A stretch of DNA of 64,000 bases, taken from positions 5,002,501 through 5,066,500 of the forward strand of contig NZ_CP036319.1 in NCBI RefSeq assembly GCF_007752935.1. Reading direction: 5' to 3'. Within the stretch, counting starts at the first letter, position 1. Each line of letters opens with the position of its first letter. The DNA is from Crateriforma conspicua. Lineage in GTDB: Bacteria > Planctomycetota > Planctomycetia > Pirellulales > Pirellulaceae. A program made the translations under genes and the position numbers. Below are positions 20,298-32,630 of this stretch, piece by piece. Under the pieces are notes generated by a model that saw only the letters and a program-made list of their open reading frames with translations, had not been told where the DNA came from and searched no databases.

Positions 20298-21179
20298 ATG
20301 TCCATCCTGATCGACAAGAACACCAAGGTCATCTGCCAAGGCATCACCGGCAGTGCGGGCAGCTTCCACACCAAGGGCTGCAAGGAATACGCCGGCACCC
20401 AAATGGTCGGTGGCGTCACTCCGGGCAAAGGCGGACAAACCGTCGAAGGTCTGCCGGTCTTTGACACCGTCGAAGAAGCCGTCGCCCAAACCGGCGCCGA
20501 CGCGACGATGATTTTTGTCCCGCCACCGTTCACCGCCGATGCCATCTTGGAAGCGGTCGACGCCGGCATCCGGGTCATCGCCGCCATCACCGAAGGCGTC
20601 CCGGTGCTGGACATGGTCCGCGTCTATGAAAAAGTCAAAGCCAGCGATTCGATCCTGATCGGCCCCAACTGTCCCGGTTTGATCACGCCGGAGGAATGCA
20701 AGATCGGCATCATGCCCGGTTACATTCACCAGCGGGGCAAGGTCGGGGTGATGAGCCGCAGTGGAACGCTGACCTACGAGGCCGTTTGGCAAACCAGCAA
20801 CCTGGGCCTGGGCCAGAGCACCTGCGTCGGGCTGGGCGGCGACCCGATCGTCGGCACCAATTACATCGATCTGTTCAAGCTGTACCAGGAAGACGACCAG
20901 ACCGAAGCGATCCTGATGATCGGTGAAATCGGTGGCACCGCCGAGGAAGAAGCCGCCGCGTTCGTCAAGGAACATGTCACCAAACCGGTCGCGGCCTTCA
21001 TCGCCGGACGAACCGCACCGCCCGGCAAACGCATGGGTCACGCCGGTGCCATCATTTCCGGCGGCAAGGGAACGGCCACCGAGAAGGTCGCGGCACTGGA
21101 AGATGCCGGGATTGTCGTCGCACCGACGCCCGCCACGATGGGCGAAGCGGTCACCGAAGCGATCAAAAAGCACAGCTGA
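20298..21179 (+). CDS. sucD: Succinyl-CoA ligase (ADP-forming) alpha subunit
   Basis: 293 residues, normal length, starting [19 protein letters not shown]. The CoA-binding Rossmann domain is followed by the ligase domain with [10 protein letters not shown]. The active-site histidine that is phosphorylated during catalysis lies in [14 protein letters not shown] near residue 245. It forms the alpha-beta enzyme with the upstream SucC. In-frame codons upstream of 20298 exist but give residues outside the family. Confidence 0.97.
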   Translation: MSILIDKNTKVICQGITGSAGSFHTKGCKEYAGTQMVGGVTPGKGGQTVEGLPVFDTVEEAVAQTGADATMIFVPPPFTADAILEAVDAGIRVIAAITEGVPVLDMVRVYEKVKASDSILIGPNCPGLITPEECKIGIMPGYIHQRGKVGVMSRSGTLTYEAVWQTSNLGLGQSTCVGLGGDPIVGTNYIDLFKLYQEDDQTEAILMIGEIGGTAEEEAAAFVKEHVTKPVAAFIAGRTAPPGKRMGHAGAIISGGKGTATEKVAALEDAGIVVAPTPATMGEAVTEAIKKHS

Positions 21180-21419
21180 CCGGCCATCGCCCCGTCACCG
21201 CCTTCGTCGATCAAACGGACAGGCCCCGACGCAGTCCGCTGGCGGTGGTCGGCATGACCGGCCGGATCGCTACGATCCACCATCGCGGCGATCGACATAC
21301 CGCCGGACGCCGGTTGTCGCAGGTGCCGCCGCAAAGTTGGATTATTTTGGAATGCTGTTTCCGTGGACGGCCGTCCCGCCATCCACGGGTTCGCTTCCAA
21401 CGACCACGGCACGGCGTTC

Positions 21420-22700
21420 ATGCCCGATACAGTTTCGGAAATTTCCACGACGCGTTTCGCCGCATCGCACGCCCTTCCCAGTGGCCAGGGCGAATCGCAG
21501 GATTCGTCCAGCAACCGCCACCCCACGGTGCCGGCCGGCCGCTGGACTGTCGCGTCAGTCGACAACGGCCAGACACCGTCGATCGCTGCGGCCACGACGA
21601 CGCCCATCGCGGTCCGCTGTTTGTCGCTGGATGAACTGGATCCACAAGCCATCGATTCCTGGTCGCAGCTCCGGGAAGGCCGACCGGAATTTCAATCGCC
21701 GTTCTTTTCCCATCGTTTCGCACAAGCCGTCCAGCGTGCACGAGGCGACGTGCAGGTGGCGGTCGCCAGCCAGCGAAATCGAATCGTCGGCGTGCTGCCG
21801 TTTCATCGACGCGGCCGTGTCGCCTATCCGGTCGGTCGTTTCTTTAACGACGCACACCAACTGATCACGGCCAGTGATGTAACCGTCGATTGGATCGATC
21901 TACTGCGTCAACTGTCATTGCGATCCTTTGATGCCCACGCCATGACGGGCGTCAACGATCGCGACCGCGATCGTTTTCGAATGCGGACGGTGCGATCGTT
22001 TGCTTGCGAGCTAGGCGACGATTCGCGTGGCTACCTGAAGCGTTTGGGGCGTGATCACAAAACGATCGGACGCCAGCCTCAAAAAACGCGCAAGATGCAA
22101 CGTGAAGTCGGGACGGTGCGTTGGGAACTGGACTGTCGCGACCCCGCCGTGCTGGACCAGGTCATCGCCTGGAAACGTGACCAGTACCGGCGGACCCACA
22201 TCTTGGACCTGTTCAAACCCGACTGGACCCGCCGCATGATCGGCGACTTGCACAGCGACTTGGGTTCGAATGCCGCAGACTTCGGCCGCTGTTCATCGCG
22301 AGGACTGTTGAGTGTGCTGTGGGTCGACGGACGACCGGCCGCCGGGCACTTCGGGATGATCGAATCCGGGCGACTTCACTATTGGTTCCCCGCCTATGAT
22401 CCGGCACTGGGGCGATATTCACCGGGGACCGCATTGTTCCGCGGCATCATCGAAGCGGCATCGGATCACGGGATCACGATGATCGACATGGGCTATGGCG
22501 AACAGCCTTACAAACGCAAACAAACCGATGCAGTGACCGAGGTTTCGGCCGGCTGCATCAGCCGTTGCAAGATCCATCGCGCCTACCGATTCTTGGAACG
22601 CATGGTGGTCCACGCGGCGCAGTCGATCCCGATGAAGGAATCCGTCAAGCGGATCGTCCGCGCGACGACCCCGGATGCCGGGATCGGCAAACTGCGATAA
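21420..22700 (+). CDS. CelD/BcsL-like GNAT acetyltransferase
   Basis: About 426 residues from the ATG at 21420; a GTG at 21363 is an alternative. The C-terminal half has the GNAT_6 (CelD-like) pattern: RDHKTIGRQPQKTRK, then LSVLWVDGRPAAGHFGMIESG, then SPGTALFRGIIEAASDHG and IDMGYGEQPYKRKQT. Proteins of this type are linked in other bacteria to exopolysaccharide or cellulose formation, or to acyl transfer onto envelope sugars. The N-terminal 60 residues are poorly conserved in appearance. It starts about 240 nt after sucD and is probably its own transcription unit. Confidence 0.8.
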   Translation: MPDTVSEISTTRFAASHALPSGQGESQDSSSNRHPTVPAGRWTVASVDNGQTPSIAAATTTPIAVRCLSLDELDPQAIDSWSQLREGRPEFQSPFFSHRFAQAVQRARGDVQVAVASQRNRIVGVLPFHRRGRVAYPVGRFFNDAHQLITASDVTVDWIDLLRQLSLRSFDAHAMTGVNDRDRDRFRMRTVRSFACELGDDSRGYLKRLGRDHKTIGRQPQKTRKMQREVGTVRWELDCRDPAVLDQVIAWKRDQYRRTHILDLFKPDWTRRMIGDLHSDLGSNAADFGRCSSRGLLSVLWVDGRPAAGHFGMIESGRLHYWFPAYDPALGRYSPGTALFRGIIEAASDHGITMIDMGYGEQPYKRKQTDAVTEVSAGCISRCKIHRAYRFLERMVVHAAQSIPMKESVKRIVRATTPDAGIGKLR

Positions 22701-22745
22701 GCCAAGCTTTGCGTTCCCCGCGAATCAAGCCCACGACACCGGCGA

Positions 22746-24365
22746 CTACATCACGCTGAAGTAGTTGTCACAGGCGAAGTCGAAGTACTCGTTCTTCAGT
22801 TCGACTTTGAAATCGTTGTACAGGCAATAGTTGCGAACCTGCAGCAACAGGTCACGCGGCTGGCAATTACGAAACGGTCGATTGACGGGCAAATAGTGCG
22901 TCTTGATCAGGTAATCGATCGGGCCGGGATCGTACGGGATCTTGGTCACCTTACACATGATCTCGAACAGTTTACGGAAGTCGGCTTCCGGCGGATTTTC
23001 GACTTCGATCTTGTAGGGAATCCGTCGCAAGAACGCGTCGTCGACCAAGTCCTTGGGTTCCAGGTTGGTGCTGAAGACGACCAGTTGATCAAAGGGAACC
23101 TGAATCTTCTTTCCGCTGGCCATGTTCAAAAAGTCGTACCGTTTTTCCAGCGGCACGATCCAGCGGTTCAGCAACTGATCCACGCTCATCTTTTGACGGC
23201 CAAAGTCATCGATGACCAGCGTGCCGCAGTTGCTTTTCAGCTGCATCGGCGATTCGCTGATGTTCGATTCGTTGTTACGAGCGACTTCCAGCATGTCCAT
23301 CGTCAATTCGCCACCGGCCACGATGGTGGGCCGCTTGATGCGGACCCAACGCTGGTCGAACGGATCCTGTTTGAGCAACCCGGATCCCGGATCGGGCATT
23401 TCCAATTCATGGTTCATCGGATCGAAGACCCGCAGCACGTCGCCGTCGACATCGATCGCCCGCGGGATCCAAATGTATTTTCCGAATGCCCGGGTGACCC
23501 GTTCGGCGATGGACGTTTTCCCGTTGCCGGGGAAACCGAACAGGAACATGCCGCGTCCGCTGGCGATTGCGGGGCCCAAACGCAGCAACATCTTGGGATT
23601 GATCAGCAGGTCTCGGAACGCTTCCTGCAGGTTTTGCTTTTTCGGATACTGACCTTCGATCGTCTGTTTTTTGACACTGACGATGTAGTCTTGCAGCCGC
23701 ACCGGACAGGACCCGTAGTAGGTGCAATCCGAGGCATGATTGCGTGCGATCGCACGTCCCGATTCGCTCAGGATATACACGTAATCGTTGGTCGCCGTCG
23801 CACTCTTGTACGCAACGTTCTGTTCCATTTTCAGCCGCGTCAAAATCGGCTCGATCATCCGGAAGGGCAACTTCACCTGATCAGCGATCTGGCGGCCGGG
23901 ACATTCCCCGACGTTCAACAGATAGCGATAGACGATCGCTTCCAGCAGGGTTTCGTTGACGCCCGCTTCCTGCATCGTGGCCGGTTCGATGGGACGCCAA
24001 GGTTCGTCACGCGATGGCTGAAAACCCAACTTGGCGGCAGACGCTGCTTGGGCGGGTCGCGCCGTCGGTGCCGCTGGCTGGGTCGCGGCCGGCCGGGCTG
24101 TCACCGGCGGCCGGGTGGCAGCCGCGGGATTCGCCGCGGCGGGCGGCACAGGCGATCCCACCGGCGCCCGATCGGTCGGCAAGGCGGCCGGTTGCCTGGT
24201 TTGTGGCGGTGATGGCGACGATGACGCCGGGGTGGCACCATCGCTCGGCTCGGCCGCTTGTCCGCTGAGCGACTCGATTCTGGCCAACAATGCGTCCAGC
24301 TGGCTATCCGCATCGGGGGCAGCGGACGGCATTCCCGGCGCGGCGGGACGATTCGATGAACTCAT
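22746..24365 (-). CDS. AAA-type ATPase with Ala/Pro-rich N-terminus (planctomycete conserved)
   Basis: 539 residues from the ATG at 24365. Residues 1-120 are Ala/Pro/Thr-rich and likely disordered. Residues about 135-220 look like a winged-helix segment (CPGRQIADQVKLPFRMIEPI, where a helix-turn-helix would fit). The ATPase core has Walker A GFPGNGKTS near residue 285 and Walker B TLVIDDFG with sensor-like VVFSTNLEP near 445; RRIPYKIEV follows. The whole resembles MoxR/DnaC-like regulatory ATPases, but I do not know a characterised homologue. It is divergent from the HDOD gene, sharing a 200-nt promoter region. Confidence 0.78.
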   Translation of the reverse strand: MSSSNRPAAPGMPSAAPDADSQLDALLARIESLSGQAAEPSDGATPASSSPSPPQTRQPAALPTDRAPVGSPVPPAAANPAAATRPPVTARPAATQPAAPTARPAQAASAAKLGFQPSRDEPWRPIEPATMQEAGVNETLLEAIVYRYLLNVGECPGRQIADQVKLPFRMIEPILTRLKMEQNVAYKSATATNDYVYILSESGRAIARNHASDCTYYGSCPVRLQDYIVSVKKQTIEGQYPKKQNLQEAFRDLLINPKMLLRLGPAIASGRGMFLFGFPGNGKTSIAERVTRAFGKYIWIPRAIDVDGDVLRVFDPMNHELEMPDPGSGLLKQDPFDQRWVRIKRPTIVAGGELTMDMLEVARNNESNISESPMQLKSNCGTLVIDDFGRQKMSVDQLLNRWIVPLEKRYDFLNMASGKKIQVPFDQLVVFSTNLEPKDLVDDAFLRRIPYKIEVENPPEADFRKLFEIMCKVTKIPYDPGPIDYLIKTHYLPVNRPFRNCQPRDLLLQVRNYCLYNDFKVELKNEYFDFACDNYFSVM

Positions 24366-24572
24366 TTTGCACCCATGGTTGGAATCCTTTCCGACTTCCG
24401 AATTTATCGGCAGGCATGGATAACGCCGCGACGCGGTGGGGGTCGCGCGTTTGCAATCCGAACAATCGGTACTTCTTGACACCCTTTTGCTCATCCCCGC
24501 CCTTCGGCGGATGGGGCAGTCGCCAGAGTGCCGCAGGGCGAATTGCGAAAGCTATGGTTCAGAGTTCGCATG

Positions 24573-25475
24573 GTCATGTCACGCCGACACCCAAGCCGCC
24601 GATCGATGCCTCCCACCACGTCCCGTACTCCTCAGCTGTCCCAGCGTGCCGAACAGGCGCGGTGGGAATACGCGCTGAGCGAACCTGCGCGGCGGATGAT
24701 CGCCGAAGGAGCGTTGGACGGAAAAACCAGCCGGTCGATGTGCCGCTGGCTTGCGGCGGACCGCGAACTCGCATCGCGTGTGCTGCGTTGGTGCAACACA
24801 CCGCTGTTCAATTTATCGACGCCGTTTTCCGACCTAGCCGAAGCCATCCAAACCCTTGGTTCGGCCGACATCGCGCGTTTGACGTTCTTGGCGGAGGTCC
24901 GCCGGCGGTACTTGCAGTGCAAACCGGCCGACGGATTTGACCCACGTCGGCTGTGGAGCCACAGCGTTGGGGTCGGTGCGGTATCGGCGATGATCGCGCG
25001 GACCTGTGGCGTCGATGACCCCGGCAGTGTGATGCTGGTGGGAACGCTTCACGACATCGGGGTCGCCGTCACGGCAACCCTGAACCCCTGGGAAACGGCG
25101 GAAGTTTTCGCGGAGGTCGACCGTCTTTCGACGATCCAGGAGGTCGAATTCGACCGCAACGGTTGGAGCCACGCACCGCTGGGCGCGGCGGTTCTGAAGC
25201 ACTGGGAATTGCCCGACGCGGCCCAGTCGGTGGCGTTACGGCATCACGATGATTTGTCCGGCCAATCGCTGGACACGCTGGATCCGGTGCTGTGCTGTGT
25301 CGTCATTTCCAATTACCTTTGCTGTCGGATCGGGCGGGCAATTGCAAAAGAATGCACCTTGCCGACGCCGGCCGACATCGTTTTTCAGCGTCTGGACATC
25401 AGTTCGGACATGTTGATGCTGATCTGGCACCAGCTTCACGAAACGCTGGGAAACGCCGATCCGCTGGCAAAGTAG
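24573..25475 (+). CDS. HDOD domain signal-transduction protein
   Basis: About 300 residues. The HDOD pattern is visible: CNTPLFNLSTPFSDLAEAI with TLGSADIARLTFLAE, then LWSHSVGVGAVSAMIAR, then GTLHDIGV and VALRHHDD. HDOD proteins are HD-fold relatives generally lacking full phosphodiesterase residues and acting in regulation; here a single HD pair (LHDIG) is retained. The start is uncertain: ATG at 24573, ATG at 24579 and a GTG at 24528 are all in frame, none with a clear ribosome binding site. Confidence 0.78.
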   Translation, partial: VMSRRHPSRRSMPPTTSRTPQLSQRAEQARWEYALSEPARRMIAEGALDGKTSRSMCRWLAADRELASRVLRWCNTPLFNLSTPFSDLAEAIQTLGSADIARLTFLAEVRRRYLQCKPADGFDPRRLWSHSVGVGAVSAMIARTCGVDDPGSVMLVGTLHDIGVAVTATLNPWETAEVFAEVDRLSTIQEVEFDRNGWSHAPLGAAVLKHWELPDAAQSVALRHHDDLSGQSLDTLDPVLCCVVISNYLCCRIGRAIAKECTLPTPADIVFQRLDISSDMLMLIWHQLHETLGNADPLAK

Positions 25476-25572
25476 GCCGGCCGCCACGCCGGACCGGGTG
25501 CCCGGATGGCTGCGGAGGCCCCTGATTCGCTTTGGCCCCGCCAAAAGCGTGTTTTTCGGCGGTGCTTTGGGC

Positions 25573-25600
25573 TTGCCATCGCCGATCGGTTCGCCATACT
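25573..25600 (+). promoter_or_regulatory. Candidate sigma70-type promoter of the rplY cluster
   Basis: TTGCCA at 25573-25578 (5 of 6 matches to the -35 consensus), a 16-nt spacer, then CATACT at 25595-25600 (4 of 6 to the -10). It would give a leader of about 130 nt before rplY. This is inference from consensus only. Confidence 0.35.
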
Positions 25601-25735
25601 TACGCCCTTTTAAAATTTGGCGAAATTGTTTCGAACGTGCTTGCGGACTCTGGCACGCGACCCGATCCGGTGTTTCGCCTGTGTCGATTCCGTTTCAAAA
25701 AACAAGCACCAGTCGACTGGAAGGTTGATCCTGCC

Positions 25736-26353
25736 ATGGCAGACATATTGCAGGTCGAAAAAAGAACCAACTTGGGCACCACCGATTCCCGCCGTCTGCG
25801 TCGCAGCGGCCGGGTGCCCGCCGTGCTGTATGGCCACGGCGAAGGTAACGAACATTTGTCGGTCCCCACCGACGACGTCCAATTGCTGTTGCGTCATCAC
25901 GGACGCACTGTGGAACTGAAGGGCGACGTCAACGAAACCGCTTTGGTGGCCGACATGCAGTGGGATCCGTTGGGGATCGAAGTGCTGCACATGGATTTGA
26001 TGCGTGTCAACTTGCGGGAAAAGGTCGACGTCACCGTGGCACTGACCACCGTCGGCGACGCCCCGGGCGTTCGCGAAGGCGGCTTGTTGCTGGAAAACCT
26101 GCACGAAGTCGAAATCCGCTGCCCGGCCGGCGACATTCCCGAATCGGTTCAACTGGACGTCAACGGACTGGGCGTCGGTCAGCACCTGACCGCCGGTGAT
26201 GTCATTCTGCCCGAGGGTGCCGAACTGGTCACTCCGGCCGAGACCACCGTGGTCCACATCGAGATGCCGAAGACCGAAAGCGAAGAAGTGGGTGAAGCCG
26301 GCGGCGGTGAACCCGAAGTCATCGCCAAGGGAGGCGAGAAGGACGAGGAGTGA
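25736..26353 (+). CDS. rplY: 50S ribosomal protein L25/general stress protein Ctc
   Basis: 205 residues, the long CTC-type form with an N-terminal L25 domain (about 1-92; LRRSGRVPAVLYGHGEG) and a C-terminal TL5 beta domain (about 95-185). An acidic Gly/Glu-rich tail follows. L25 binds 5S rRNA. The start at 25736 is supported by GGAAGG about 9 nt upstream. It is the first gene of a translation cluster. Confidence 0.95.
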   Translation: MADILQVEKRTNLGTTDSRRLRRSGRVPAVLYGHGEGNEHLSVPTDDVQLLLRHHGRTVELKGDVNETALVADMQWDPLGIEVLHMDLMRVNLREKVDVTVALTTVGDAPGVREGGLLLENLHEVEIRCPAGDIPESVQLDVNGLGVGQHLTAGDVILPEGAELVTPAETTVVHIEMPKTESEEVGEAGGGEPEVIAKGGEKDEE

Positions 26354-26507
26354 TCCGATCGCGGCTTGGCCGTTCGGCGTCGGCGGATGTTCGCACAAAC
26401 CACCCGTCCGTCGCATCGCTCGGTCGATCGCCGCACCACACGATACATTGGCATCCCACCACATCCGGTCCACCACGCCGTAACGTCCAACAGCACGCAT
26501 CGGTCTT

Positions 26508-27077
26508 ATGAAACTGATCGTCGGGCTTGGCAATCCGGGCCGGAAATACCAGGGAACACGGCACAACGTCGGATTCGACGTCTTGTCCAAACTGGCCGGC
26601 TTGCTGGCAGCGCCGGGGGCGAAGACGAAGTTCGAAGGCGAAATGACCGAAGGCCACAGCGGCGGACAAAAACTGGTCCTGCTTTGGCCACACACCTACA
26701 TGAACGCCAGCGGCCGCAGCGTCCGCAAGGCAAAAGATTTTTTCAAATTGGATGACGCCGACCTGCTGGTCGTCTGCGACGATCTGAATCTGCCGACCGG
26801 GCGATTGCGGATCCGACCACGCGGCAGTGCGGGTGGCCAAAAAGGGCTGGCCGACATCATTCGGATGTTGGGCGGCGAAGAATTTGCCCGCTTGCGGGTT
26901 GGAATCGACCGACCACCACCCGGTTGGCAAACGCCTGACTATGTGTTGGGTCGCTTCGATTCGCAGGAACAGTCGTTGATCGATCCGGCGATCGATCGTG
27001 CCGCTCGGGCCGTCATGGACTGGGCAGTGGACGACATGACGGCGGTGATGAGCCGATACAACGCGAAGGCTGATTGA
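26508..27077 (+). CDS. pth: Peptidyl-tRNA hydrolase
   Basis: 189 residues, typical length. It begins MKLIVGLGNPGRKYQGTRHN, which holds the conserved Asn and the catalytic His near residue 20. VVCDDLNLPTGRLRIRPRGS supplies the conserved Asp, and GSAGGQKGLADI the substrate-loop motif. It releases tRNA from prematurely terminated peptidyl-tRNA. The rplY-pth pairing is common across bacteria. Confidence 0.96.
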   Translation: MKLIVGLGNPGRKYQGTRHNVGFDVLSKLAGLLAAPGAKTKFEGEMTEGHSGGQKLVLLWPHTYMNASGRSVRKAKDFFKLDDADLLVVCDDLNLPTGRLRIRPRGSAGGQKGLADIIRMLGGEEFARLRVGIDRPPPGWQTPDYVLGRFDSQEQSLIDPAIDRAARAVMDWAVDDMTAVMSRYNAKAD

Positions 27078-27158
27078 CCGAAAAGCCGCACAGACAACGA
27101 AACGATCCGGTGACGAATCGCCCGGCATCGAATCACTTTTTACGAGAGACCCCGAAAA

Positions 27159-27581
27159 GTGGCCAACAACACCTACGAAACCCTGTTGATCCTGGACAGC
27201 AACCACTACGCACGCGACCCCGGTGGCGTCGCAAAACGTGTGGAAGAAGTTGTCACGGCGGCCGGTGGTGAAGTTCACGTCAACCGACTGTGGATGGAAC
27301 AAAAGCTGGCGTACCCGATCAACGGGCACCAAAAAGGCACCTATTGGTTGGTGTACTTCTCCGGCGAAGGCGACGTGGTCGCCAAGACCGATCGCGGATT
27401 CCACTTGGATGACGCCGTCGTTCGCCATCTGACCATCCGCTTGGATCCACGTTTGGTGGAACCGATCCTGGCCAACGCTCGCGGCGAACGCATCGTTGGG
27501 TCGGATTCGGATGAAGCGGGCGATTCGGAATCCGGCGACGCCCCGGCCCCGGCCGCCGCCGAAGCCCCGGCAGAAGCCTGA
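27159..27581 (+). CDS. rpsF: 30S ribosomal protein S6
   Basis: 140 residues with a GTG start at 27159; [14 protein letters not shown] is the usual S6 N-terminus and [19 protein letters not shown] the central motif. The tail beyond about residue 110 is Glu/Ala/Pro-rich, longer than in many bacteria. S6 binds 16S rRNA with S18. ssb follows after 58 nt, as in most bacteria, but the usual rpsR is not found next to it. Confidence 0.94.
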   Translation: MANNTYETLLILDSNHYARDPGGVAKRVEEVVTAAGGEVHVNRLWMEQKLAYPINGHQKGTYWLVYFSGEGDVVAKTDRGFHLDDAVVRHLTIRLDPRLVEPILANARGERIVGSDSDEAGDSESGDAPAPAAAEAPAEA

Positions 27582-27639
27582 TTCGTCGTTCCGCGATTCA
27601 CCGTCACATCCCCCAAACCACAACAAGGAGACCTCGCCG

Positions 27640-28137
27640 ATGGCCAGCTACAATCGCGTCGTCTTGATGGGCAACTTGACGCGAGACATTGACTTGCGTT
27701 ACACGCCCGGGGGACGTGCCGTGACCGACATCGGTATCGCCGTCAACGACCGTCGTAAAAATGCCGAAGGCGAATGGGTCGACGAAACCACTTTCGTCGA
27801 CGTCACCCTGTGGGGACGGACCGCGGAAGTCGCCAGCGAATACCTAAGCAAGGGCTCTCCGATCTTTATCGAAGGCCGCCTGAAACTGGATTCGTGGGAA
27901 AAGGACGGCAAGAAGAATTACAAACTGCGGGTCATCGGCGAACGCATGCAGTTGATCAGCGGACGTGAAGGATCCGGCGGCGGTGGCGGCGGTCGTCGTC
28001 CCGCACAAGGCGAAGCGTCCCAGGGCGGCCCTCCGCCGCAAAGTCATCGCGACGATTCCGGCCCGCCGCCCGGACGTGGCGACGCCCAGCCGACCGGCGA
28101 AGGTGCCGGATACGAAGACGCCGACATCCCGTTCTGA
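27640..28137 (+). CDS. ssb: Single-stranded DNA-binding protein
   Basis: 165 residues. The OB fold spans about 1-108 ([40 protein letters not shown]). A Gly/Pro/Arg-rich linker follows and the protein ends in the acidic DADIPF tip that recruits replication and repair partners. AAGGAG at 27625-27630 sits 9 nt before the ATG, fixing the start. Confidence 0.97.
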   Translation: MASYNRVVLMGNLTRDIDLRYTPGGRAVTDIGIAVNDRRKNAEGEWVDETTFVDVTLWGRTAEVASEYLSKGSPIFIEGRLKLDSWEKDGKKNYKLRVIGERMQLISGREGSGGGGGGRRPAQGEASQGGPPPQSHRDDSGPPPGRGDAQPTGEGAGYEDADIPF

Positions 28138-28213
28138 TCGACTCGCCGCCCAAGGCCGACGAATCGAACCAAAACATTTCATTCATTCACCATTTCCATC
28201 ACAGATCACGATC

Positions 28214-28741
28214 ATGCCTGCGACCCGTCACAAGCAAACGTTCAAACGCCTGCCCAAGGGCGAAAACGGCGGCATCCAACTGTTGCTGATCCACAACATC
28301 GAACACCTGGGCAAGCAGGGCGACATCGTCGAAGTCAAACGCGGTTACGCGCTGAACTACCTGCTGCCGCAAGGCCTGGCGACCATCGCCAATGACCACC
28401 ACAAGCGAATGGTGGAAAAGCACCGCGACAAGCTGCGTGCGATCGAACTGGAAAAGCTGAAGGAATGGCGAGACTTGGCCGACGAACTGGGCAAGCAGTC
28501 GATCACGATCGAAGCCAATGCCAACGACGAAGGTCACCTGTACGGCAGCGTTGGTCCGCACGAAATCGTCGACGCCCTGAAGGAAGCCGGCTTCACTTTG
28601 GCGCAAGACCAGATCCGCCTGGAAGGTCCGCTGAAGGAACTGGGTCTGTACACGGTCAAGATCCACTTGCACAGCGAAGTCGATGCCAGCCTGAAAGTCT
28701 GGGTCGTCCCGACGGTCACCGCCGAATCGGCCGAAGCCTGA
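28214..28741 (+). CDS. rplI: 50S ribosomal protein L9
   Basis: 175 residues. The L9 N-terminal domain is clear (EHLGKQGDIVEVKRGYALNY; LLPQGLA), joined by a charged helix to the C-terminal domain (SITIEANANDEGHLYGSVGP). A basic extension of about 20 residues (MPATRHKQTFKRLPKGENGG) precedes the usual start, so the protein is longer than the common 148-150 residues. It follows ssb by 76 nt. Confidence 0.95.
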   Translation: MPATRHKQTFKRLPKGENGGIQLLLIHNIEHLGKQGDIVEVKRGYALNYLLPQGLATIANDHHKRMVEKHRDKLRAIELEKLKEWRDLADELGKQSITIEANANDEGHLYGSVGPHEIVDALKEAGFTLAQDQIRLEGPLKELGLYTVKIHLHSEVDASLKVWVVPTVTAESAEA

Positions 28742-28768
28742 TCGCAAGCCGTTGGCCGTGTTCGTTTG

Positions 28769-28799
28769 CCCGGACATGCACCCGGACATGCACCCGGAC
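28769..28799. repeat. 12-bp direct repeat, about 2.6 copies
   Basis: The unit cccggacatgca occurs twice in tandem (28769-28780, 28781-28792) followed by a partial cccggac. It lies in the intergenic region after rplI. No function is visible; it is too short for a CRISPR array. Confidence 0.6.
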
Positions 28800-29021
28800 G
28801 AGACACGCGTCGGAAAACGACACGCAGGGCGTTCCCCCGATCGCTTTGCGAAAGCATTGTCCTCCGCCCTCACCGGATCGATTCGGCTGGGGCGGACGAT
28901 TGGTGAAGGTCGCCTCCGTATCTGATTCGCGTCAGCATCGGAGTGACCACCACTTCATCGTGATTTAGATTCGACGGTTCTAGGTTCGCGAAAGGTGAAC
29001 CGGACACAATCACCACACTGC

Positions 29022-29103
29022 GGGGCTGTGGCGGAACTGGCAGACGCGCTGGATTTAGGTTCCAGTTTCTTCGGAAGTGCAGGTTCGATTCCTGTCAGCC
29101 CCA
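29022..29103 (+). tRNA. tRNA-Leu (anticodon TAG)
   Basis: An 82-nt cloverleaf. The acceptor arms are GGGGCTG (29022-29028) and CAGCCCC (29096-29102), with discriminator A at 29103. The anticodon arm is CTGGA-TTTAGGT-TCCAG, giving anticodon TAG (reads CUA and related leucine codons). A variable arm (tttcttcggaag region) marks the class II structure of leucine tRNAs. The T arm GCAGG-TTCGATT-CCTGT is present. CCA is not encoded. Confidence 0.95.
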
Positions 29104-29629
29104 TTTCGGACGCCTTGTCGCCGCGACGGACCCGCCGACCGGCCTCCTTCGCGGCAGGCTTTGTTGACCGCCGCAAGGAAAAAATCGCGGCGGCGTGATG
29201 CAGCCCATCGTTGCCGGAACGTCGCCGGCCTTTCAACCGCCGCCGATCGCAATGGGCACGGTGTGGATCTTTCGTCGCTGGCACCGGTTTGCGGCGCGGC
29301 GTGTTTGCTCAGCGTCGCCCCGCATCTGAACGCCAACGGCCCCGTCGCATGACAGTTTCGTGATTTGGCGAATTCGGGCCTCAAGACGAAGGACCGCCGT
29401 GACGGCCGGACGACCAGAACGCTGGCCGGCAAGACGTTTGACGGGTGATCGGCAACCGGTCTCTGGTTCCCCTTGACGCGCTCGTTGGTCGCATCCGCAC
29501 GTTCTGGACCAGCTGTCTCATTGACCGTATTGCAAGACACAAATAAATTGCCCGCCAAAACATGACGTTTTACACGGGCATCTCCCTAACCCTCGACTTT
29601 TTTTAACGACCGTTCCCCAGAGAACAAAC
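29104..29629. other. Intergenic region before ppdK
   Basis: 526 nt without a supportable gene. Short open frames are present but lack family resemblance. The only element I can assign is a promoter-like pair at 29521-29549. Confidence 0.5.
29521..29549 (+). promoter_or_regulatory. Candidate sigma70-type promoter of ppdK
   Basis: TTGACC at 29521-29526 (5 of 6 to the -35 consensus), an exact 17-nt spacer, then TAAATT at 29544-29549 (4 of 6 to the -10). The position, about 80 nt before the ppdK ATG, fits. The assignment is by consensus only. Confidence 0.5.
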
Positions 29630-32338
<2,709 letters not shown>

Positions 32339-32424
32339 TTCCATCGGGTTGCGTCTGGCCCCGAAACCTCTGACGTCGTCGTTCCGGCGACGGGCGAGTC
32401 GGGGCAAACATAAAAGCTGAATCT

Positions 32425-32469
32425 CTAGGGCCGGTCGTCGCCATGACGAACCGGCCCTAGAATTTTATT
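32425..32469 (+). terminator. Rho-independent terminator of ppdK
   Basis: A hairpin with arms CTAGGGCCGG (32425-32434) and CCGGCCCTAG (32451-32460) that extends inward with one bulge, followed by the T-rich aattttatt. It lies 87 nt after the ppdK stop. Confidence 0.75.
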
Positions 32470-32630
32470 CCAACGGTTTGGTCGTAGATCCCATCCGCAT
32501 CCAAGCCCGGTTAGCCTTGCAGCCCCGACCATTGACAGGATTCGGTCGTTGCGATGCTTTCAGCGGTCGGTCGTCCCGAACCACCGATCCTTCACCACCA
32601 CCGCGTCCATTGCGAAAACGGTTTTCAGCC

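Noticed and set aside
22896-24212. Open frame of 438 codons opposite the AAA ATPase
   Set aside because: The minus-strand frame carries intact Walker A and B motifs; the plus frame has none.
28769-28799. CRISPR or attachment site
   Set aside because: Only 2.6 contiguous 12-bp units, no spacers, and no integrase near the tRNA-Leu that follows.
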